Assembly (NCBI GenBank): GCA_023954155.1
Contig: JAMLIO010000011.1
Span: 1-49,084 of the forward strand
Length of the DNA: 49,084 bases
Origin: Pseudobdellovibrionaceae bacterium
GTDB lineage: Bacteria > Bdellovibrionota > Bdellovibrionia > Bdellovibrionales > UBA1609
Reading direction: 5' to 3'
A model generated the notes under the pieces. It saw only the letters and a program-made list of their open reading frames with translations. It made no database searches and was not told the origin of the DNA. The position numbers and the translations under genes were made by a program. Shown in pieces: positions 40,993-49,084 of the stretch (the stretch's first letter is position 1; each line of letters starts with the position of its first letter).

Positions 40993-43900
40993 ATGGGCAA
41001 TTTCAAAAAACTATGTCTAATTGCATTTGTAAACTTCATCATCTTTGGTTGTGGTGGTGGAGGCAGTGTATCTATTCTACCAACATCAGATGCCTTTGAT
41101 GAATCGGATTTAAATTTCAATCCTAATATGGACATCTTGTGGGTGGTCGATCCTTCCAGAAGTATGTATGACAAGGTGGAAAAGGTCAGAAACAACATCG
41201 AAGCTTTCGTGACCGACTTTATTAACGAAGGTTACCAATACCAAATGGGTGTGATCAGTACGGCCGCGTGGTCCCACGAAGAGTATGTGGCGAACAACAG
41301 TTTGACCTATCTGTTAGATGGTTCAGATCCACTTTTTGCAAGATTGCACAGTGGGGAGTGTGTGGATTATGCCAACACAGTCGACCCCATTTTAAATTAT
41401 TTGACTGCGGATAACTTAAGTACGTTTATGCAGAAGTTCCAAAAGGTATTTGATGTGTACGGTGTAAGTATCGGAACATCAGGTTGTGGACTAGTGGGGC
41501 CTCCGTTCAGAAGCAGTTATACTACGCCCCCAAGTGGAAACATCTTTTCACAAGAGCCACCCTATGACGATTCAATTAGAGGTTTAATTGCTAACTATAT
41601 TGATGAAGAAAGACCTCTTCAAAGTATGCGTGCGTTTTTAACTTTAGATCATGCTAAGCCCAGTGGTCCTTCAAGATTTTTACGTGATGATGCTTACTTG
41701 GCGGTGATCATCATTACCGATGAACCAGACAGCTCCGCAGGTACCGCTCAAGAGTATGTCGACTTTTTAACAACCATTAAAGGATCGACAGACAGGTTTG
41801 CTGTATACACTATTACTGATCCTGCTTTTACCGATCATAAGTCCGCTCAAGTTGCGGCGTTAACAGGTGGAAGTTCTTTAAATATTCACGGTACTCAGCA
41901 AGATTATATCAATAACTTAAATAGTATTAAGAACGCCATCTTAGTAGAAGCTACGGCTTACCCTTTAAATTATGCACCTGTTGTGAATTCTATTGTTGTC
42001 GAGATCATTCGTGAAAACGGAACAGTAGTTGCAGTGCCTCAAAGCGTAGGTGGCGGCCCAGGTTGGACATATAACCCCGCCACTCAGACACTGAGCTTTT
42101 CTGAAGAGTATTTACCTACTCCTAAAGATGCCATTGTGGTGAACTATACCCCTGCAACTTTTGTGCAAGGAGTGAGTAAACAACCACGGTTGGATTTAAC
42201 CCATGCAGATGTTGCTGAAGGCAGTGCGAACTCCACCACTGTGGGTACGATCAGTCTTCGTAACGGCAATGCAGACCATGTGGGAGTTTTTGCGTACACG
42301 ATCGAATCCGACACGTCTACGGGTGGTTTTGGAATCACCACCAATGGAGAAACCGCAGAGCTATTTGTGGCTGACACCAGCAGATTAGACGCTGACGATA
42401 AATCTCGTCATGAAGTGGAAGTTAAACTTACTGTCACTCGTGAAGATTCAAGTACAGAAGAAGTTAGCAAAACCTTCTTGATTCGTATTTTGGATGTTCC
42501 AGATAGTGATCCTATTGCCAATGATGATGCTTATACCGTTTCCGCTTCGAATGCTGACCCTTCAGGAAATATCTTTGTCACAGGTAACGTTTCCTACAAC
42601 GACACAGGCTTAGATGCTTCAGAAACTCATACGTTTTCTGTAACCACTCCTGCCAGTGCAGGCAATGCGAGCTTTGTTTCTAACGGTGTGTTCAATTACA
42701 ACGTAAACTTTTCTGAGCTGACATTTACAGGCAATGAAGCCGTAGTGACTTTTGTTTACGAAGTGGCAGGAACTGTGGCGACACCTCCTGCTTCTACCCC
42801 AGCATCAGATACTGCCACGGTCACTATCACCATCTTACGTGATAACCAAAATCCTATCATTGCCACGGTTCTTCCAGATAGAACTATTAACTTTACGGCT
42901 TCTGAAGAGGTCTTGGCGTTCAATGCCAGTGATGTGACATCTTTCCATATTGAATCAGGTTCTATTGCGGACCTTGTTAATACAGGTTCCTCAAGTGGTC
43001 TTACAACACGTACAGGTACTCAACCTGGCTTTCTAGGAACGCCTTTTGTGGAATTGAGTTTCCCAAGTGTGAAGTCTTACTTTGAAGTTCTAGAGTTCCG
43101 TATTGAGGGTGGGCATTCTTTAGGGAATGCGGTGCTTCAAGTGCTAGATGCTAACGATCGCGTGCTCACGCGTGAGATCATTGGCGTTGATGATGGGGGA
43201 GGATCAAGTGGAGCCAACCTCACTATCCCTGTACAACGTGCGGTGATTGGGAGAAAGATTAAAATCTTAAGACCTCAAGGTTCAGTGAACCCTCAGGGTG
43301 ATCAAAGATTAAGTTTGGACAATGTGACAGTTTATGGACGAGAAGCCTTTATTGAAAACATTGACCTAAATACTTACTTTTCTGATCCAGATATGTTACC
43401 TGCTGATCCAGACAAGCATTGTGCAAGTCCATCGGACCCACGCTTAGACTGTTTAACTTATTATATTACGGATGAGTACGGTGAGGGTGCGGCTCCTGCA
43501 TGGGCCACTCTTGCAGGCGATGGTCATAACTTAAGACTGATTCCACCGGCAGGTGCTGATGCCATGATTGGTGTGCTCGCTGTGGATAAGTTAGGAGCTA
43601 CGGCTTTCCAAAAATTCCGAGTACAAAGAATAGGCTCTGGTAGCATTCAAAATGCTTCGCCGATCTCGTTATTGGCACTAGATGATGCAAAACGTGGAGG
43701 GATCACCTTAAAACGTTTTGGTGGAGAAAATGAAACCACCAATCCTAATACGGATAACAAAATCCGTCACGGTGAGAACGACAACTTCTTGTTAGACCCT
43801 TATGCGGGTGAAGCTATACGCGCGGCTATAATGGCTGGAGATTGTAATGGAAGTTCAGGAGTGTGTTCGTTACAGGCTTCAGGTTACCGAACAAATCCTA

Positions 43901-44991
43901 ATTCGATTCCTTCAGCGATTAGAAGTGAGTTTGTGACTTTAGGTATAAGTAACCAAACGCCACATTTTGGTGATAACTATGGTGGAGAAAATGGTTGGAG
44001 CAATACTCCTATATTTGTGGATGAAAAGTATCCATCAGGGGACAGTTTAAATCCATTAAGTACGACTCCTCCTTACGCCTACCCGAACCGTAACTTCTCT
44101 GGAAGATGTTACAGTTCTGCGTTTATGACTGGCTCTAACAACTCAGGTAAGATTTATCCATGTATTACGGGTACAGGTAACGATGGACCGAACGACGTTC
44201 GTGGTTACGGCGAAACCTATACAGGGTACTTTGTACCTGCAAAAACAGGTGTCTATAGATTTAGAACACAGTCTGTGGATGACGTGGTTCAATTGCAAAT
44301 GGCACCTACAGAGTACCAAGAAGACCTCTTACCTGTCTTTACAGCTAACCACGCCAATGGGGTAATGGTCACGATGATGGCCAGTTTATACAGCACTTTA
44401 GGTGGACAAAGCCCATCATCAGGTAATGAATTTGCCACAACACCAAATGCGGGTCATCCGACACAGATCTTCTTTGGTAGCGATCAGACCTCTTATCAGC
44501 ATGGATATGTCTTGCTCAAACAAGGTAACGTGTATGTGATCGAGATTCGCTTTGCTGAAGGTGGTGGTGTCGTGGCCTTTGACTTCGAGTACAGCCGTAA
44601 AGACCAAGGTACAAACACGTGGGATGATTGGAAGGCCATAGACGCTTCAGTCGTGGTGCCATCAGAGGGTGGCGACAGGCACGACCCCATGATCATTGTA
44701 GGTTCATCTCTACCATTTGATGCCAAAGCTTTATTCTATGACGCCGAAGATGATGCTCTGGAATACACAGCACGCTTGGTCAATCCTAACGGAACTCAGT
44801 ACGGTTCTGGTGCAGTAGAGCAAATTGGTTTAAGTATGGGAAGTTCAAGTGGAATGTTATCAGGAACTCTCAACTCAACTTACACCAGTCTTCCTGAAGC
44901 CCAGCGTCCAAGAGTCATCTTTAAAGCTAAAGAGCGATTCACATCAGCAGAAGCAGAAGTGGAATCTTTAGCGATCAAATTACAACCTTAA
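40993..44991 (+). CDS. Giant VWA and PA14-like lipoprotein, first of a tandem pair
   Basis: A 1332-residue lipoprotein starting at MGNFKKL, with a five-G tract upstream and the lipobox IIFGC (Cys20) followed by GGGGS. A VWA domain spans about 45-330 with MIDAS D53-P-S55-R-S57 and the ITDEPDSS strand. Next come cadherin-like beta repeats (GTISLRNG, ILDVPDSDPIANDDAY), a discoidin-like beta region near 640-770 (SFPSVKSYFEVLEFRIEGG), and further beta domains. Near 1070-1230 lies a PA14-like domain (YTGYFVPAKTGVYRFRTQ, GYVLLKQGNVYVIEIRFAEGGG). This layout suggests a large surface adhesin or fibre protein. A paralogue follows directly. Confidence 0.85.
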   Translation: MGNFKKLCLIAFVNFIIFGCGGGGSVSILPTSDAFDESDLNFNPNMDILWVVDPSRSMYDKVEKVRNNIEAFVTDFINEGYQYQMGVISTAAWSHEEYVANNSLTYLLDGSDPLFARLHSGECVDYANTVDPILNYLTADNLSTFMQKFQKVFDVYGVSIGTSGCGLVGPPFRSSYTTPPSGNIFSQEPPYDDSIRGLIANYIDEERPLQSMRAFLTLDHAKPSGPSRFLRDDAYLAVIIITDEPDSSAGTAQEYVDFLTTIKGSTDRFAVYTITDPAFTDHKSAQVAALTGGSSLNIHGTQQDYINNLNSIKNAILVEATAYPLNYAPVVNSIVVEIIRENGTVVAVPQSVGGGPGWTYNPATQTLSFSEEYLPTPKDAIVVNYTPATFVQGVSKQPRLDLTHADVAEGSANSTTVGTISLRNGNADHVGVFAYTIESDTSTGGFGITTNGETAELFVADTSRLDADDKSRHEVEVKLTVTREDSSTEEVSKTFLIRILDVPDSDPIANDDAYTVSASNADPSGNIFVTGNVSYNDTGLDASETHTFSVTTPASAGNASFVSNGVFNYNVNFSELTFTGNEAVVTFVYEVAGTVATPPASTPASDTATVTITILRDNQNPIIATVLPDRTINFTASEEVLAFNASDVTSFHIESGSIADLVNTGSSSGLTTRTGTQPGFLGTPFVELSFPSVKSYFEVLEFRIEGGHSLGNAVLQVLDANDRVLTREIIGVDDGGGSSGANLTIPVQRAVIGRKIKILRPQGSVNPQGDQRLSLDNVTVYGREAFIENIDLNTYFSDPDMLPADPDKHCASPSDPRLDCLTYYITDEYGEGAAPAWATLAGDGHNLRLIPPAGADAMIGVLAVDKLGATAFQKFRVQRIGSGSIQNASPISLLALDDAKRGGITLKRFGGENETTNPNTDNKIRHGENDNFLLDPYAGEAIRAAIMAGDCNGSSGVCSLQASGYRTNPNSIPSAIRSEFVTLGISNQTPHFGDNYGGENGWSNTPIFVDEKYPSGDSLNPLSTTPPYAYPNRNFSGRCYSSAFMTGSNNSGKIYPCITGTGNDGPNDVRGYGETYTGYFVPAKTGVYRFRTQSVDDVVQLQMAPTEYQEDLLPVFTANHANGVMVTMMASLYSTLGGQSPSSGNEFATTPNAGHPTQIFFGSDQTSYQHGYVLLKQGNVYVIEIRFAEGGGVVAFDFEYSRKDQGTNTWDDWKAIDASVVVPSEGGDRHDPMIIVGSSLPFDAKALFYDAEDDALEYTARLVNPNGTQYGSGAVEQIGLSMGSSSGMLSGTLNSTYTSLPEAQRPRVIFKAKERFTSAEAEVESLAIKLQP

Positions 44992-45010
44992 GCGACTTGG
45001 GTTTGTAATG

Positions 45011-45044
45011 AAAGACACCTTCTCACAAGAGGGTGTCTTTTTTT
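45011..45044 (+). terminator. Rho-independent terminator between the giant paralogues
   Basis: AAAGACACC and GGTGTCTTT form a perfect 9-bp stem followed by a T-run. It shows that the two giant genes have separate transcription, at least in part. Confidence 0.9.
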
Positions 45045-45315
45045 ATGGATTTAAAATTTTCATCTTTGAAATCATCCAAGCTTATAACAAGATATTTAGG
45101 TCAGACAGCTACATTTTGAATGTATGGTCTTCTGGGGTTTGACCTCACAGAGCGGAGGAGAGGGTTGGGGATTTTGACGCCCCCTATACACTCCTTCGAC
45201 CTAGACCAAGGTCGATTTCTTGCTGGACTCTTTTTTGGTACCCTAAAGAGGATTCAGCTTTTTAATAAGCATAAATAAATCTCAAACCAAAGTTTTTTAA
45301 AACAAAGGAACGTAT
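45045..45315. other. Leader region of the second giant gene
   Basis: About 270 bases without a gene. A 6-bp hairpin (CGACCT/AGGTCG, near 45209-45226) and an AT-rich tract just before the ribosome-binding site are the only structures I see. The promoter must lie here. Confidence 0.4.
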
Positions 45316-48300
45316 ATGAGTGTCATCCATAAAATTCTTATACTTATTTGTTCAGTGATTGTGCTGAATTCTTGCGGTGGCGGAGGGAGTGTTTCTGTTC
45401 TGCCAACTTCTGACGCTTTTGATGATTCAGACTTGAATTTTAATCCCAAGATGGACATCTTGTGGGTGGTGGACCCTTCTAAAAGTATGTATGAAGAGGT
45501 TGAAAAAGTACGAAGCAACATTCAAGCCTTCATCACCGATTTTATCACTAATGGTTATGAATATCGTATGGGTGTGATCAGCACTTCGGCTTGGTCAGAA
45601 GAGGCTTACCTAGCTAATCCTTCTTTGACTTATTTGCGTGAGGGTTCTGAACCTCTTTTTGCAAGGCTGCATAAAGGGGAGTGTGTGGATTATCCTAACG
45701 TGGATGATGACTTGGCCATTTTGGATCACTTGAACTCTTCAAGTTTGGGCCAGTTCATCACTAACTTCCAAACAAATTTTGATGTCTATGGTGTGAAATT
45801 AGGAACTTCAGGCTGCGGTTTAGTTGGTCCTCCGTTTGGAGACTTCTCGCCAGTACCTAACAACATCTTTGCCGAGTCGGCTTATGATTTATATCGTGGT
45901 GCGATCTCTGACTACATCAACGATGAGCGTCCACTACAAAGTATTCGGGCCTTTTTAGATTATGATAAAAACCATGCTCCTACTCGATTTGTTCGTGATG
46001 ATGCGTTTTTAGCTATTATTATCATCACTGACGAACAAGATGCGTCTCGTGACAGTTTAAATCCAGAATCTTCCTATAACAGAGCGGTCGATGCTAATGC
46101 TCATTCTGCCCAAGATTATATTGATTTTATTGAAAACGACATTAAGCCGTCGGGCCAATTTGCCATTTATTCTATTGTGGATATGAATATATCAGACAAC
46201 ATCGCTAGAACTGCGGCTACGCTTTCTGGGGGAGTCGCGTTTGATATCAACGCTAATACAGAAGAATATGTCACCAACTTAAATAGCATTAAAGATCAAA
46301 TTTTAGTAAGTGCCACAGCTTACCCTCTTCAGTGTCCTGCCGTAGAGAACTCGATCACAGTTGAACTTGTAAAAGCTGGTGGGGTAGAGATTAGCGTTCC
46401 CAAAGCGACTGGAGTTTCTGGGGGGTGGATTTATAATAGTTTAGCGGTGACCCTAGAGTTCACGGCGGACTACTTGCCTGCAAAAGGTGATTTGATCAAT
46501 GTGAATTATACTCCTACAGGTTTTACTTGTGGTTATGGTGTCAACCAACCGCGACTTGTGATCGACAATGCTGAAATCTCTGAAGGTGCGTCAAGTGGTA
46601 CACTGGTAGGTACAGTGTCACTCATCAACGCTGACGGAACTGGCGGTGTGTTTCACTTAGACGGAGATACATCTACTGGAAATGCTTTTAGTTTAGATGC
46701 AAATACGGGGGCTTTAACTCGTTCTGCGACGGGGAGCATAGACACCGAAGTTAAGGCCAATGAACAAGTCACTGTAAGAATCGTTCTTCCTGATGCCACA
46801 GAGTATGATCGTGCCTTTACTATCCGAATTTTAGACGTTCCTGACTCAGCACCTGTAGCTCACAGTGATGAGTATGTAGTGTCAGAATCTATTGTGGACG
46901 GAAGTGGTGATGTGAATGTGATTGGGAATGTGTCGTACAACGATAAAGGGTTAGATTCTTCTGAAGCTCATACCTTTGATGTCGTTCCTGCTTCACACAC
47001 AGGAACGGGTGGCATTTTAGGGTCTCTAAGTTTTAATCCTGATGGAACCTTCTTGTTTAAGGTCAATGCCGCGTCTTTAATGCTAGGTGCAGGGGACAGT
47101 TATGTGCGTACTTTCCAGTACACCATCACAGATGAAACCCCCACTACAAGTGCACCTGCTACGGTGACCATTACAGTGACTGGGGAAAACCAACCTCCAG
47201 TGCTTTCAACAGTTATCGGTAACAGAACAGTAGCTTTTGATAACACAGTGGTGTCGATTCCATTTGTAGCGGGAGACCTTTCGGCTTCAGGAACTGGGGC
47301 AGGGGCGCTTGCAAATATCATTGCTGCAGGTGGAGCTGGTTTTCAAACATCAGCATCTGCGGGGCAAGCTCACTGGATTGAAATGCCATTTCCTACTGTA
47401 AGTCCTTTCTTTGAAGTGCAAGACTTTGTCATTGATGTGACTTCAGGACATTCATTGGGGAACGCCGTTTTACAAGTGCTAGCAGAGGATGATCGAGTTT
47501 TAACGCGTGAAGTTTTACCCGTAGATGAAAGCGGCACAAGTCTAACTATTCCGTTAGCAAGCGAAGTGATTGCGAGCAAGGTGAAGATCATTCGTCCCAA
47601 TGGGTCGATGAATCCAGCGGGGCATAATTATATTGATGTGAACCGCATTCAAGTCAGAGGTATTGAAGCGGTTGTCACATCCATTGATTTAGATCTTCAC
47701 TTTACGGACCCTGATGGAGAAGCCTTAACTTACTACGCCACAGACATTTACGGTGAGGGACCTGCACCAGCATGGGTGTGGATTTCTGGAAATGAACTTC
47801 GCTTTATTCCGCCTCCAGGTACAACAAATCAAGCTGTAGGTGTGTTGGCTCAAGATCCAAGTGGGGCCGCAGCCTTTACCACATTCACGATCACGCGTAC
47901 AGGATCAGGAACTTATATCAATAAATCTCCTTTATCCTTGTTGACACTTAGTGATGAAGATCGTGGTGGTGTGTCGTTAATGCGTTTTGGGGGAACGGGC
48001 GGAGGAAACAATGTGGTTCACATTGAAATTGATAATTTTATCTTTAAGCCCTACATCACCCTAAATGGTGGGTATTATGATATTACAACTGACCCAGAGC
48101 AAACGGTTCATATTACAGGCGATGTTTATGGTAGTGAAGTTCATAATGGGTGGAATTCAAATCCTGTGCATACGGATGATAAGTATCCATTGAGCAGTTA
48201 CAGTTATTGTAACAATACTATATTTACAGGGCAGTATGGTAAGATCATCCCATGTATTAACGCCAACCGATCTTATGGTGAGATTTACTCTGGATACTTT

Positions 48301-49084
48301 GTTCCTGCAAAGACAGGTGTTTATAAATTTAGAACCAGATTGATCGACAACACCATTATGCTTAGAATGGCACCAACGGAATATCTTGAGGATGCCATTG
48401 ATGTATTTTTGGCAAACTGGCAGGATACCGCCTTAGAAGCTGTTTTACAAAGTTTAGCCCCAGGTATTGGAAGCCCAGAAAGTCGTAACAGCGAATTCGC
48501 AGGGCAAGGCACAGGGGGTTCGTTTACGAATTACCAAGCCCTTGGTTATGACACGAGCCTGTTCTTTGACATGGATAGCATCACACAGTCTCGCCGCGAT
48601 GGTTATGTTCACTTACGTCAAGGTAACGTGTACGCTTTTGAAATGCGCTTTGGCGAAGGGGGCGGGGGAGTTCACTTTGAATTCGAATACAACTACAAAG
48701 AGCCCAGCTGTGATCCTACAAATTCTGATATGAATAACGAAGGTCAAGGCCCATGCTGGGATGGTTGGAAAGCCTTGGATGCTTCAGTAGTTGTTCCAGA
48801 AAGAGGTTCTAGTGCTTACGATCCGCAAGTCATTGGTGGTTTAGGAGGCGTAAGCTACAATGCCAGTCGCTTATTCTATGACCCAGAAAGTGATGCACTG
48901 GTTTACAGTGCCCGTCTGGTGAATGCCGATGGAACACTTTACACCTTAGGTGCAAGCGGAACAGGTCAACTTTCTGACATTGGTTTGACCATCAGTGCGC
49001 AGAATGGAATCTTAAGTGGAACACTCACTAATTTTACGACCCATAGGCCACGTATTATTTTCACTGCGACAGAGCGAGACGTGT
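45316..49084 (+). CDS. Giant VWA and PA14-like lipoprotein, second of the pair, cut by window end
   Basis: The frame is open from the ATG to the window edge (1256 codons), and comparison with the paralogue suggests that only about 15-20 residues are missing. The start has AAAGGAACG upstream and a lipobox LNSC (Cys20), then GGGGSVSVLPTSDAF, almost identical to its neighbour. The VWA MIDAS is DPSKSM. The same beta repeats and the PA14-like block (YSGYFVPAKTGVYKFRTR, GYVHLRQGNVYAFEMRFGEG) follow. Differences include a longer insertion after ITDEQDAS in the VWA domain and two extra cysteines. Likely an exported surface protein with a related but distinct ligand. Confidence 0.85.
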   Translation, partial: MSVIHKILILICSVIVLNSCGGGGSVSVLPTSDAFDDSDLNFNPKMDILWVVDPSKSMYEEVEKVRSNIQAFITDFITNGYEYRMGVISTSAWSEEAYLANPSLTYLREGSEPLFARLHKGECVDYPNVDDDLAILDHLNSSSLGQFITNFQTNFDVYGVKLGTSGCGLVGPPFGDFSPVPNNIFAESAYDLYRGAISDYINDERPLQSIRAFLDYDKNHAPTRFVRDDAFLAIIIITDEQDASRDSLNPESSYNRAVDANAHSAQDYIDFIENDIKPSGQFAIYSIVDMNISDNIARTAATLSGGVAFDINANTEEYVTNLNSIKDQILVSATAYPLQCPAVENSITVELVKAGGVEISVPKATGVSGGWIYNSLAVTLEFTADYLPAKGDLINVNYTPTGFTCGYGVNQPRLVIDNAEISEGASSGTLVGTVSLINADGTGGVFHLDGDTSTGNAFSLDANTGALTRSATGSIDTEVKANEQVTVRIVLPDATEYDRAFTIRILDVPDSAPVAHSDEYVVSESIVDGSGDVNVIGNVSYNDKGLDSSEAHTFDVVPASHTGTGGILGSLSFNPDGTFLFKVNAASLMLGAGDSYVRTFQYTITDETPTTSAPATVTITVTGENQPPVLSTVIGNRTVAFDNTVVSIPFVAGDLSASGTGAGALANIIAAGGAGFQTSASAGQAHWIEMPFPTVSPFFEVQDFVIDVTSGHSLGNAVLQVLAEDDRVLTREVLPVDESGTSLTIPLASEVIASKVKIIRPNGSMNPAGHNYIDVNRIQVRGIEAVVTSIDLDLHFTDPDGEALTYYATDIYGEGPAPAWVWISGNELRFIPPPGTTNQAVGVLAQDPSGAAAFTTFTITRTGSGTYINKSPLSLLTLSDEDRGGVSLMRFGGTGGGNNVVHIEIDNFIFKPYITLNGGYYDITTDPEQTVHITGDVYGSEVHNGWNSNPVHTDDKYPLSSYSYCNNTIFTGQYGKIIPCINANRSYGEIYSGYFVPAKTGVYKFRTRLIDNTIMLRMAPTEYLEDAIDVFLANWQDTALEAVLQSLAPGIGSPESRNSEFAGQGTGGSFTNYQALGYDTSLFFDMDSITQSRRDGYVHLRQGNVYAFEMRFGEGGGGVHFEFEYNYKEPSCDPTNSDMNNEGQGPCWDGWKALDASVVVPERGSSAYDPQVIGGLGGVSYNASRLFYDPESDALVYSARLVNADGTLYTLGASGTGQLSDIGLTISAQNGILSGTLTNFTTHRPRIIFTATERDV

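Noticed and set aside
45316-49084. Suspected pseudogene, since the second giant paralogue has no stop codon in the window
   Set aside because: The frame is intact to the edge and collinear with its paralogue almost to the C-terminus. It is simply truncated by the window.

Overview
The window looks like chromosomal DNA from a moderately AT-rich Gram-negative bacterium, most likely a member of Bdellovibrionota or a close relative. This is inference. It rests on lipoproteins with an F-Q-N-C lipobox (genes ending at 466 and starting at 15536), many exported proteases and orphan secreted proteins, a Lys/Ala-rich SWIB protein, and ordinary proteobacterial housekeeping genes (PurE/PurK, EttA, FumC, RimO, Orn, AhcY). 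I found no rRNA, tRNA, CRISPR array, insertion sequence or prophage.

Layout. From 1 to 7.2 kb almost everything is on the minus strand: a truncated FG-GAP lipoprotein, a VWA lipoprotein, a purK-purE pair joined by a tandem-repeat leader, a kexin-like protease whose prodomain is a separate overlapping gene, and a tRNA-dihydrouridine synthase. At 7.35-8.4 kb a plus-strand two-gene module (small basic protein plus PIN-domain protein) sits behind an inverted repeat and a promoter, and resembles a toxin-antitoxin locus. From 8.4 to 17.2 kb there is a trypsin-like protease, a methyltransferase, glutaredoxin, a DusC-like enzyme, a large secreted protein with a toxin-like C-terminus, a duplicated-domain lipoprotein and an EVE protein. 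From 17.5 to 28.8 kb lies mostly metabolism and translation: fumC, a secreted PD-(D/E)XK-like protein, bolA, ettA, the histone-like SWIB protein, map, ahcY, orn and a luciferase-like monooxygenase. From 28.9 to 39 kb are cell-envelope and secreted proteins: a paralogous Gly/Asn-rich pair, a YiiX-like papain-fold protein, a second trypsin-like protease, an SH3-SH3-M23 protein and a lipoprotein. rimO follows, then two giant tandem VWA/PA14-like lipoproteins, the second cut by the window end.

Three things stand out at DNA level. First, a foldback element family at 17274-17447 and 40583-40791, with a decayed copy near 5990-6050. Its central core is conserved and folded, with base pairs that covary between copies. 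The flanking arms are perfectly self-complementary but unrelated between copies, and one arm contains the rimO stop codon. Second, purE is preceded by two 44-nt degenerate copies of its own ribosome-binding site and first codons, giving two 15-codon reading frames chained by ATGA overlaps into purE. Third, ettA has a 39-nt tandem repeat in its leader. Seven exported-protein genes also share a pure G-tract (4-7 G) as ribosome-binding site, unlike the AAGGAG type seen before cytosolic genes.
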